In this document: positions 1 through 6,016 of the stretch, piece by piece
How the letters are laid out: every line of letters begins with the position of its first letter
Position numbering within the stretch: the first letter of the stretch is position 1
Source of the DNA: SZUA-186 sp041552135
GTDB lineage: Bacteria; Pseudomonadota; Gammaproteobacteria; UBA9214
NCBI GenBank assembly: GCA_041552135.1
Contig: JBFELL010000162.1
Location: 1-6,500 of the forward strand
Direction: 5' to 3'
DNA length: 6,500 bases
Notes under the pieces: generated by a model
What the model was told of the DNA's origin: nothing
What the model saw: only the letters and a program-made list of their open reading frames with translations
Databases searched by the model: none
Program-made: the position numbers and the translations under genes

Positions 1-62
1 ACACGCTGGTCTTCGAGGTGGAGATCCTCGACGTGGTGCCGGCGGAGAGGGTGGAAGAGTAA
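1..62 (+). CDS. fkpB: FKBP-type peptidyl-prolyl cis-trans isomerase, C-terminal end (partial)
   Basis: Only the last 19 codons are present. Reading from base 3 they give TLVFEVEILDVVPAERVEE, then a TAA stop at 60-62. The stretch TLVFEVEILDV is typical of the last beta strand of FKBP-fold prolyl isomerases, which catalyse cis-trans isomerisation of Xaa-Pro bonds and assist protein folding. What decides the gene name is context: in gammaproteobacteria fkpB (slpA) commonly lies directly upstream of ispH in the ileS-lspA-fkpB-ispH cluster, and ispH follows here on the same strand. The 352-bp gap to ispH, filled by a repeat, is wider than expected for a tight operon. With so little sequence, another FKBP paralogue cannot be excluded from the protein alone. 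Confidence 0.8.
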   Translation, partial: TLVFEVEILDVVPAERVEE

Positions 63-69
63 GCCGGGC

Positions 70-344
70 TTTCACCGCAGGGGGCAGAGGAAAGCGAAGG
101 CATTAACCGCAAGGGCGCAAGGAACACATAGAAGAACGTATAAATTAGGGTAGGTCGGGTTAAGGAGCGCAGCGACGAACCCGACGGATGCGGTCGCGAC
201 TGGCATGTCGGGTCCGTCGCTGCGCTCCTTGAACCAGCCTGAGGGACCCGCTTTATTGAGTTTTATGCAGTTCTGTTCTTGTTTGCTCTTTGCGCCTTTG
301 CGTTGATATTTTGAAATGGTTTTCTCCGCGTCTCTGCGTTGAAA
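70..344. repeat. Nested imperfect palindromic intergenic repeat (MITE/BIME-like)
   Basis: This block fills most of the fkpB-ispH gap and has mirrored structure at two scales. Outer arms: 105-123 (AACCGCAAGGGCGCAAGGA) matches the reverse complement of 287-304 with one indel and two mismatches, and 70-80 matches the reverse complement of 334-344 at 10 of 11 positions. The centre holds a long hairpin at 154-235 (separate entry). Motifs of the type accgcagRggcgcagag and gtcgggtt...aacccgac are familiar to me as dispersed intergenic repeats in proteobacterial genomes. Assigning this block to a named family would need a genome-wide comparison. No open reading frame in it looks real and no target-site duplication is visible. 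It may be a non-autonomous mobile element or a REP-type palindrome pair. Confidence 0.65.
154..235. repeat. Central long hairpin of paired REP-like units
   Basis: The arms 162-185 and 207-230 are 24 bases each and pair with a single mismatch (A178 against C214). Pairing continues to 158-161/232-235 past one bulged base. The loop (186-206) contains the perfect palindrome GTCGCGAC at 193-200. The left half can also fold alone: GTCGGGTT (154-161) is the exact reverse complement of AACCCGAC (178-185). Two inverted units, one of which can fold by itself, is the arrangement of a REP doublet (BIME). No T-run follows either side, so it does not look like a standard intrinsic terminator for fkpB, though an RNA this stable could protect a 3' end. 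Confidence 0.75.
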
Positions 345-381
345 TCGGTTCTATCCCCGCCAAACCCTGCCCCCGATCGAC

Positions 382-387
382 TATAAT
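382..387 (+). promoter_or_regulatory. Candidate sigma-70 -10 box for ispH
   Basis: A perfect TATAAT lies 27 bases before the ispH ATG, just outside the repeat block. This would put transcription start near 393-395 with a leader of about 20 bases. No good -35 hexamer sits at the usual 16-18 base spacing (bases near 358-365 are C-rich), and there is no TG extension. It is therefore a plausible but weak or activator-dependent promoter, which would let ispH be transcribed independently of fkpB. Confidence 0.4.
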
Positions 388-414
388 TCCCGCTGGATAC
401 ACTCGGTGACTGCC

Positions 415-1350
415 ATGAAAATCCTGCTTGCCAATCCCCGTGGTTTCTGTGCCGGCGTCGACCGCGCCATCGAGATTGTCGAGCGCGCGCTGGAACTGTT
501 CGGCGCGCCGATCTACGTGCGACACGAGGTTGTGCACAACCGCCATGTGGTCGAGCGGCTGCGCGGCCTGGGCACGGTGTTCGTCGATGAACTCGACGAG
601 GTGCCGGACGGTGCGACGGTGATTTTCAGTGCGCACGGTGTCGCGAAGACGGTACATGCAGAGGCGGCACAGCGTGAACTGCGCGTGTTCGATGCGACCT
701 GCCCGCTGGTGACCAAGGTGCACCTGGAAGTCAGCCGGCACGCACAGGCCGGCAGGGAGTGCATCCTCATCGGCCACCGGGGACACCCGGAAGTCGAGGG
801 CACCATGGGACAGTATGACCGGGGGCAGGGCGGCGAGATGTACCTGGTCGAGACGCCGGCCGACGTGGCGGCACTGCCGGTCAGGCAGCCGGAGGAGATT
901 GCCTTCGTCACCCAGACCACGCTGTCTGTCGATGACACGGTCCGGGTCATCGACGCGCTGCGGGCGCGTTTCCCCGCCATACAGGGACCGCGCAAGGACG
1001 ATATCTGCTACGCCACCCAGAACCGGCAGGATGCCGTCAAATCGCTGGCCGGGCGCTGCGACATGTTCCTGGTGGTCGGTTCGCCCAACAGTTCGAACTC
1101 CAATCGCCTGCGGGAACTTGCCGAACAGCAGGGTGTGCCGGCCTACCTGGTCGACGATGCCGGCCAGATCGAGCGTTCTTGGCTGGATGGCAGGCCGTGC
1201 ATTGGCCTGACAGCCGGGGCCTCGGCGCCGGAGGCGCTGGTGAGAGCGGTAGTTGATCGCTTGTGTGACTGGGGCGCGGAGGTCGCCGAGGAATCGCAGG
1301 GCCGGTCGGAGAAAGTAACGTTCTCGCTGCCGCGGGCATTGCAGGGCTAG
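415..1350 (+). CDS. ispH: 4-hydroxy-3-methylbut-2-enyl diphosphate reductase (IspH/LytB)
   Basis: IspH is a cytosolic iron-sulfur enzyme that reduces HMBPP to IPP and DMAPP, the last step of the MEP isoprenoid pathway. The 311-residue product is close to the usual length. It opens with MKILLANPRGFCAGVDRAI, nearly identical to E. coli IspH. The three cluster cysteines are present: C12 (GFCAGV), C96 (DATCPLV) and C198 (DDICYAT). Substrate-pocket motifs are also intact: RHEVVHN around H41, GHPEVEGTMGQ with H124 and E126, TQTTLSVDD, and SSNSNRL. I chose ATG 415 because E. coli IspH starts at this point; an in-frame GTG at 406 would add only three residues, and neither start has a strong Shine-Dalgarno. 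Compared with E. coli there is one extra residue in the YDRGQGGEMYLVE loop. It lies downstream of fkpB and converges on pilE. Function is near certain. Confidence 0.98.
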   Translation: MKILLANPRGFCAGVDRAIEIVERALELFGAPIYVRHEVVHNRHVVERLRGLGTVFVDELDEVPDGATVIFSAHGVAKTVHAEAAQRELRVFDATCPLVTKVHLEVSRHAQAGRECILIGHRGHPEVEGTMGQYDRGQGGEMYLVETPADVAALPVRQPEEIAFVTQTTLSVDDTVRVIDALRARFPAIQGPRKDDICYATQNRQDAVKSLAGRCDMFLVVGSPNSSNSNRLRELAEQQGVPAYLVDDAGQIERSWLDGRPCIGLTAGASAPEALVRAVVDRLCDWGAEVAEESQGRSEKVTFSLPRALQG

Positions 1351-1486
1351 GTGCTGCGGCCTAATCCGGCCTGCTGTCTGGATTGCGTGCTGTCGCTGGA
1401 GGTCGGGTCAGGTGCGCAAGCGCCGCAAACCGGCATGACATGGTCTGATCCGGCCCGGGTTACTGCAGGGTTGATCCAGGATTCAG

Positions 1487-1530
1487 AAAAACGTCATCCC
1501 CGCCTTCGTGTGGGTGACGATGGGATTTTT
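1487..1530. terminator. Stem-loop terminator between convergent ispH and pilE
   Basis: CGTCATCCCC (1492-1501) and GTGGGTGACG (1510-1519) pair with one G-U pair and one mismatch around an 8-base loop. On the - strand the stem is followed at once by five T (complement of A1487-1491), a good intrinsic terminator for the pil operon, 41 bases past the pilE stop. On the + strand a T5 run (1526-1530) follows after six bases, so the element may also stop ispH transcripts. The stem resembles common GTCATCCCCGC-type intergenic repeats, so a repeat may have been recruited as terminator. Confidence 0.65.
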
Positions 1531-1559
1531 CCGACTCTCGCTCTGCATTAATCGTGCCT

Positions 1560-1967
1560 TCAGATCTTCCAGCACTCGTTGCCACCGCTGGCGGATTTCG
1601 TGCCGCTCGAGGTCAGGGTAAACGTGCCGCACTTGTCTTTGTCCTGGGGGGGGTTGGGTGTGGCGGTGATGGTGAACAGGGTGCTTGTCGCTGTGGGGAT
1701 ATTCAGCGTGTAGTTACCCTTCTCGGTGGTCGTCTCGTAGACATCGTCGGCGTCAGGCCCCAGGGTGGCGCCATTATAGGTGCCGTTGCCGGAATAGAAA
1801 CGCTCCAGGCGGTCCGCCAGTTCCAGCAATTCACCCATACCCTCGGCACGCCGTGATTTCATGACCTGGTCCCGATAGGCGGGATAACCAATGGCTATCA
1901 CGATCGCCAGGATGGCGACAACAATCATCAGTTCGATCATGGTAAAGCCGTGAATCACTCTGTTCAT
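1560..1967 (-). CDS. pilE: Type IV minor pilin PilE
   Basis: The product is a 135-residue type IVa pilin-like protein. It has a short leader ending HG/FTMIEL: the prepilin peptidase PilD would cut after G7, leaving F+1 (N-methylated) and the conserved E+5 of the mature protein. The hydrophobic helix follows (about residues 10-28), then YPAYRDQVMKSRRAEG, typical of the PilE group. The C-terminal part carries KDKCGTFTLTSSGTKSASGG and ECW, so C113 and C132 can form the D-region disulfide. P. aeruginosa PilE has the same layout (length, CG.LTL motif, CW ending). It is thus a minor pilin of the priming complex rather than the main pilin, although the name pilE is used for the major pilin in Neisseria. 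AGGA seven bases before the ATG is a good ribosome site. It is last in the operon after pilY1. A run of eight C lies in codons 105-108. Confidence 0.93.
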   Translation of the reverse strand: MNRVIHGFTMIELMIVVAILAIVIAIGYPAYRDQVMKSRRAEGMGELLELADRLERFYSGNGTYNGATLGPDADDVYETTTEKGNYTLNIPTATSTLFTITATPNPPQDKDKCGTFTLTSSGTKSASGGNECWKI

Positions 1968-1974
1968 AATGCTG

Positions 1975-1978
1975 TCCT
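1975..1978 (-). promoter_or_regulatory. Ribosome binding site of pilE
   Basis: On the - strand AGGA stands seven bases before the ATG at 1967. It supports this start, which also gives the normal short prepilin leader of seven residues. Confidence 0.7.
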
Positions 1979-2028
1979 GTTGGCAAACGGGTTTTCAACT
2001 ACCACTGTTCCACTTCCGGCGGAGCAGG

Positions 2029-2051
2029 GGCAGCAGGTGGTACCTGCCGCC
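2029..2051 (-). other. Stem-loop in the pilY1-pilE gap
   Basis: GGCAGCAGGT (2029-2038) and ACCTGCCGCC (2042-2051) pair over ten positions with one mismatch around a three-base loop. It lies 12 bases past the pilY1 stop and about 60 bases before the pilE start. No T-run follows on the - strand, so it is not a standard terminator. It could stabilise the pilY1 mRNA end or attenuate read-through so that PilY1 and PilE are made in different amounts. The rest of the 97-bp gap (1968-2062) holds no pilY2 and no clear promoter. Confidence 0.45.
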
Positions 2052-2062
2052 CTGTCCTGTGA

Positions 2063-5000
2063 TCAGTCGCGCGGATCGATCCAGATACGCAGGCCCTCGA
2101 GGACATCGTTGCCGGTGAGGCCGCCGCCGCTGGCGCCGCCACCTCCCATGCCGAAGCCTTCAAGATCGTCGACGTTGACCGGCGTGCCATCATCGGTGCT
2201 GCTGCTTCCACCATCACCGCCGGGTGGTTCGACCAGATCCTTGTCAAACTCCAGCAGCTTCTGTTCCGGTATATGGCCCGGGGCATAGTCGCGGTACTGG
2301 ATGTAGTCCTGCAGGTCTGTACTGCCTTGAAGCAGTTCACCGAGTTCCAGCAGGATCTGGTTGACCTGGTTCTGGTCGCCGGCGGCAATGGCTGAAGCCA
2401 GTTCGTCAAGCAGGGCGGAATATTGCGCAATCAGGCTGCCCTGTTCATCGACATCGCCCAGACCCTCGATGAGCTTCTGGTACTCGCCCAGTGTCAGGCC
2501 ACCGAGTTCCTGGGTCAGGGCGCTATTGTAACTGGAGTCGCCGTAGCAGGGGAGGGACGACGGTTCGGCACGGCGCAGGTTTTCCGCGAGGTCGCTATAG
2601 TGCCAGTACAGCGTGGCCTCGTACAGCAGGCCGCTCTCGGGCCAGATGATGCTCTCGCCGGTATCCGGGGCACCGCCTGCAGCCGGATAGGGTTTGCCAA
2701 TCGGCTCACCCGTAAGCGGATCAGTTTCTTGTGTAATGTCGGTGAACGCCTGGGCGTAGGTGCCGCCGAAGCGGTATACCCGCTGGCCCCTGGATCTCTG
2801 CGGCAGCCATTCCCGGCCCTGCAGGTTGTATTGGGCCTGGTTGCTGTCGCTGACCTTGAGCAGCTGCAGGGTCAGGGCGCCGTTGCGCCAGCGCCACTTG
2901 CCGTTATCGCCTTCGAGGCTCTCGGTGATGTGCAGGTTGCGCGCCGGGTCGCGTATGTAGCCGGGCGGCGGGGTGCCGCCGGGCTTGGTGCCGATAAAGC
3001 GGTCGTCCTGGCAGCTGCTGAAGCTGAAGTCGGGATCCACGCCGGCGTCGATGGCGGCTTTCGCGTTGCCGAGTACCGCGGCGTCCGAGTAGCAGACCTT
3101 GTCGCGGTAATCGTGCAGGCCGAGTACGCATTGCGAACGGGTGCCATGGATACCGCCATCGAGAATGCTGCGCTGGGTGAAAGCGATACGCAGGGTGGGC
3201 TTCTTGCTGAGACCGAGGTCCTCATCTAGGTCGGCACAGTCGCCGCCATCGCCTTTGAGGCTGCCATCAACATCATACACCATGCCGTTGGCGATGCTCT
3301 CCAGGCTGACCAGCGGGATGCCTGCAGCCGCCAGGTCGCCGGGGGAGGGAGCAGGTACAGTCTCCAGCTGTGCCGTGATCATGTCCTGGTAGTCCACCAC
3401 GTCCCAGACGCGGCAGCCGATCTGGATCTTGCCGGCGGCGCTCAGATCGGCGTTGGCCAGGATCACGATGAACTTCTGGCTTTTTGAGAGCGGCTTGTCG
3501 GTGTCTCTCCCGTGGACCTCGGCTTCCAGGGTCGGGCCCTCGTCAGGGGATCCGTAGGTGTCGAAGGCGCGGTTGAGCTCGGCTTCCACAATCTCCACGC
3601 AGCCCTGCAGGCTCGGCGGCTCCACGTCGTTATTATAGACGCCCGTGCTGCCGTCCGGGCAGCTGCCACCATCCGGGGGTACCGGCAGGGCCCCCATGTT
3701 GCCCAGACCGCGCCGCGGTTCCAGCTCGAAGAAGTCGACCCAGTTGACATTGTGAATGGTGTCATAGGCATGCACGTGGCCGTCGACAGCGCGACCCAGA
3801 CCGTCGCTGCTCCGGACATCGTAGCCTTCGCTGTGCTTTTTGACCTCGTTGGGTGCAACCGAACCACCCAACGACGGGGCGGTGCTGGGGCTGTCAGTCT
3901 CGACATCAATATGGCCACTCAGGAATGGGCCGCCTTCAAAGGTCTGCGGCAGCGGCAGGCGCAGGCCATTGATGAATACCATGTCGATCCCGTCCGCAAC
4001 ACGGACGATGGTCGGCTGCGAGATCATGCCGTCGCCGAGACCAATACCGACCGGTGGCAGTAGCGCATCGGAATTCAGGAGGGTGAAGCGATCGTCGTCA
4101 TTCAGTATCCCGTCGCCGCTCAGGTTGAAGGAGATGTCGTCGCCGTCGCCGCCGGTCAGATAGAACAGCGACATGAGCCAGCTGTCACCTTCCAGGTCCG
4201 GTTCGCCATCGGTACCGACCGGGTTGGTGGTGACGACCGAGACACGGCCGGCACGCAGGCTGGGTGTGCCAAGCACGCGCTCACCGACGTTGGGCAGTTC
4301 CACCATCCAGCCTTTCGCACAGTTATCGGCTGTTTTGCAGACACTGCTGCCATAGTCTACGGCAGCATTGCCCGGCGCGGCGCCCGGACCTGCGCTCTCG
4401 ACTATATAGCGTACGTCCTCGGTGTTGGAGGTTGGGCTTCCGGTGCCGTCGCCTTGCGTTGAGAAGGTGGCCGTGGTCTCGGCGAGGTGCTGCTGAACGA
4501 TGACATCGTCGTTCGCGCTGTCCCAGATTCCATAAATCGCCTGTATCGGGTAGCTGGCGTCGGCGACATCAACGAGGCTGGTCTTGTTGCCGGTGCCAAA
4601 GAACGCCATGAAGCCGCCATTGGGGTGTGCGCCAATTACCGGGGCTGTCATGATTGGCCTGTCGCCATAGGGTATTCCTGCATCAGCTATACTGTCGAAA
4701 ATCGTTTCAACCGAGTTGTCTGTTAAATCAAATCGATACATATTTCCATTGGTGTCACCTGCGAAGACAAAATCGACAACACGATCTGCGCCGCTGACCA
4801 GTGCCGGGGCCGACAAACCGCCTTTGAGGCCCGTGTCTATTCTGGATATGCTGCCGTCTTCCAGACTGATAATCAGCAACTCGGCATTGCCGGGATTGCC
4901 ACTGGCATTTGTGTTGCCATAGCCATTGCCGATATAGACATTCCAGCTGCCGTCCGCTGTACGGCCAAATCGCGGTTTACCATAGATGTGACCTATGTTT

Positions 5001-5998
5001 GTGCCGGTGATCTCGTACAGGACCTTGTCGTCTGACGGGTCCGGGTTGGTGACATCCAGTATAAACAGGCCCTTGCCACCGGCACCAAGGCCGCCGGACA
5101 GCAGTGACTTCCAGGTATCCGTGATAAAGGCCGAGCCGTAGAAGAGTTCGCCGTCGACATAGTAGGTGTGATTGTAAGGGCTTTTTGCCAGATTGCCGAG
5201 ATTGCCAATGAGCATGGACGGGATGTAGGCATAGACCTCGGAGCCGTCACTGGCATCGAACACATGCAGCATCCCGTCATTGGCCCCGACCGCGACACGA
5301 CCGGCGCGGTCGGCGTTGTCGAACTTGAAGGTCGGGAAGCCCTCGATAACGAAGGCTTCTTCCGGCTGACCGATATAGACCGGATTGGAATTGATGATGT
5401 CGCCCAGCAGGCTGTAGCGTAGACGTAAAGTGCCGCCTGTGGCGCTCTTCTCGTTGGAGTGATCGCCGCGGACGAAATTCAGGATGTCGCTGTCATAGGG
5501 TCTGTCAGCTGTGGCGATTATGGCCGTGGCGGGATCCAGAGCCGATTTCTGTGCATCACTGAGGTTGTTCCACAGGAAAGGGACCTGGCTGCCCGAGTCG
5601 CTGTTGACGGTGAATATACTCCGCCTGGAATCGTTGCCGCTGGATTCCTGCCAGTAGTCCCTTACATTGGCCTCCTTGTCGGCAAAGGTGGCGCGTGCCA
5701 TCCAGTTGTTACCGGTCGCGGTGGGCGGGTTCGAGCCGACGTCGGCATCCGTGCTACGGACGCCGAATTCATCAACGTCATACTCGATAACATCACCCTG
5801 CCAGGCACCATTTTCGAACCATGGCCGGAAGGCCCGGGTGTCGCCTCTGAGCAGGTTGCCGGCGTCGAAGGCATAGGGCGCCATGGTCGTCACCGGCTGC
5901 GTGGAGGGAGCGAAGGTCATGGCCGCGTACACCAGGGTGCTGATGAGCACGATGCCACCGGCAATCTTGAAATAAGGGACTTTCTTGGAAGTATTCAT
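2063..5998 (-). CDS. pilY1: PilY1/PilC-family type IV pilus tip protein, vWA-less form with long C-terminal extension
   Basis: PilY1 proteins sit at the pilus tip, help prime assembly with the minor pilins, oppose retraction and mediate adhesion. This 1311-residue product starts with a signal or anchor segment (K5, K6, K11; hydrophobic 12-29; possible cut after VYA at 25). The conserved pre-propeller part (about 41-205, with RGD at 51-53 and 177-179 and LLGDIINSNPVYIG) follows directly. The beta-propeller spans roughly 206-680: GANDGMLHVFDASDG (238-252), GGLGAGGKGLFILDVTNPD (302-320), AGDTNGNMYRFD (413-424), YGIWD (489-493) and GERVLGTPSLRAGRVSVVTT (572-591). A dockerin-like calcium loop lies at 625-636. 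No DxSxS von Willebrand A domain precedes the propeller, unlike P. aeruginosa PilY1. Residues 700-1311 form an extension with eight cysteines, a WRNGALTLQ motif, a helical stretch (1180-1235) and a Gly-rich tail. GGAG eight bases upstream supports the start. The family call is firm; the extension's role is unknown. Confidence 0.93.
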   Translation of the reverse strand: MNTSKKVPYFKIAGGIVLISTLVYAAMTFAPSTQPVTTMAPYAFDAGNLLRGDTRAFRPWFENGAWQGDVIEYDVDEFGVRSTDADVGSNPPTATGNNWMARATFADKEANVRDYWQESSGNDSRRSIFTVNSDSGSQVPFLWNNLSDAQKSALDPATAIIATADRPYDSDILNFVRGDHSNEKSATGGTLRLRYSLLGDIINSNPVYIGQPEEAFVIEGFPTFKFDNADRAGRVAVGANDGMLHVFDASDGSEVYAYIPSMLIGNLGNLAKSPYNHTYYVDGELFYGSAFITDTWKSLLSGGLGAGGKGLFILDVTNPDPSDDKVLYEITGTNIGHIYGKPRFGRTADGSWNVYIGNGYGNTNASGNPGNAELLIISLEDGSISRIDTGLKGGLSAPALVSGADRVVDFVFAGDTNGNMYRFDLTDNSVETIFDSIADAGIPYGDRPIMTAPVIGAHPNGGFMAFFGTGNKTSLVDVADASYPIQAIYGIWDSANDDVIVQQHLAETTATFSTQGDGTGSPTSNTEDVRYIVESAGPGAAPGNAAVDYGSSVCKTADNCAKGWMVELPNVGERVLGTPSLRAGRVSVVTTNPVGTDGEPDLEGDSWLMSLFYLTGGDGDDISFNLSGDGILNDDDRFTLLNSDALLPPVGIGLGDGMISQPTIVRVADGIDMVFINGLRLPLPQTFEGGPFLSGHIDVETDSPSTAPSLGGSVAPNEVKKHSEGYDVRSSDGLGRAVDGHVHAYDTIHNVNWVDFFELEPRRGLGNMGALPVPPDGGSCPDGSTGVYNNDVEPPSLQGCVEIVEAELNRAFDTYGSPDEGPTLEAEVHGRDTDKPLSKSQKFIVILANADLSAAGKIQIGCRVWDVVDYQDMITAQLETVPAPSPGDLAAAGIPLVSLESIANGMVYDVDGSLKGDGGDCADLDEDLGLSKKPTLRIAFTQRSILDGGIHGTRSQCVLGLHDYRDKVCYSDAAVLGNAKAAIDAGVDPDFSFSSCQDDRFIGTKPGGTPPPGYIRDPARNLHITESLEGDNGKWRWRNGALTLQLLKVSDSNQAQYNLQGREWLPQRSRGQRVYRFGGTYAQAFTDITQETDPLTGEPIGKPYPAAGGAPDTGESIIWPESGLLYEATLYWHYSDLAENLRRAEPSSLPCYGDSSYNSALTQELGGLTLGEYQKLIEGLGDVDEQGSLIAQYSALLDELASAIAAGDQNQVNQILLELGELLQGSTDLQDYIQYRDYAPGHIPEQKLLEFDKDLVEPPGGDGGSSSTDDGTPVNVDDLEGFGMGGGGASGGGLTGNDVLEGLRIWIDPRD

Positions 5999-6006
5999 AG
6001 TGTTGA

Positions 6007-6010
6007 CTCC
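6007..6010 (-). promoter_or_regulatory. Ribosome binding site of pilY1
   Basis: On the - strand GGAG stands eight bases before the pilY1 ATG (5998), inside the 18-bp gap after the pilX stop. This close spacing indicates one transcript for pilX and pilY1. Confidence 0.65.
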
Positions 6011-6016
6011 GGATAA

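Noticed and set aside
70..344. CRISPR array or tandem repeat upstream of ispH
   Set aside because: The repeats are inverted and not direct, differ in length, and lack regular spacers.
406..414. Upstream GTG start of ispH
   Set aside because: It would add only three residues absent from IspH homologues; ATG 415 gives the conserved N-terminus.
253..786. - strand reading frame (177 codons) over the ispH 5' end and the repeat
   Set aside because: It overlaps the conserved IspH N-terminus and runs into repeat DNA; codon periodicity belongs to ispH.
1351..1551. Frame directly after the ispH stop (66 codons, GTG start)
   Set aside because: It is only the in-frame continuation past the TAG. It translates terminator repeat DNA (RHPRLR...DDG, a typical artefact of GTCATCCCCGC repeats) and has no ribosome site.
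1644..1672. Possible G-quadruplex on the + strand in pilE (G8, then GGG and GG runs)
   Set aside because: Only three runs of three G can be formed; the fourth is missing, so any quadruplex would be two-layered and weak. There is no reason to equate it with the gonococcal pilE G4 element.
2423..3229. Long + strand reading frame (268 codons) opposite pilY1
   Set aside because: It lies wholly inside pilY1 on the other strand, has Ala/Val-rich low-complexity content with no recognisable domain, and is the usual mirror frame of a GC-rich gene.
5459..6016. + strand reading frame (185 codons) opposite the pilY1 start
   Set aside because: Antisense to well-conserved PilY1 sequence; no family motif and no convincing ribosome site.
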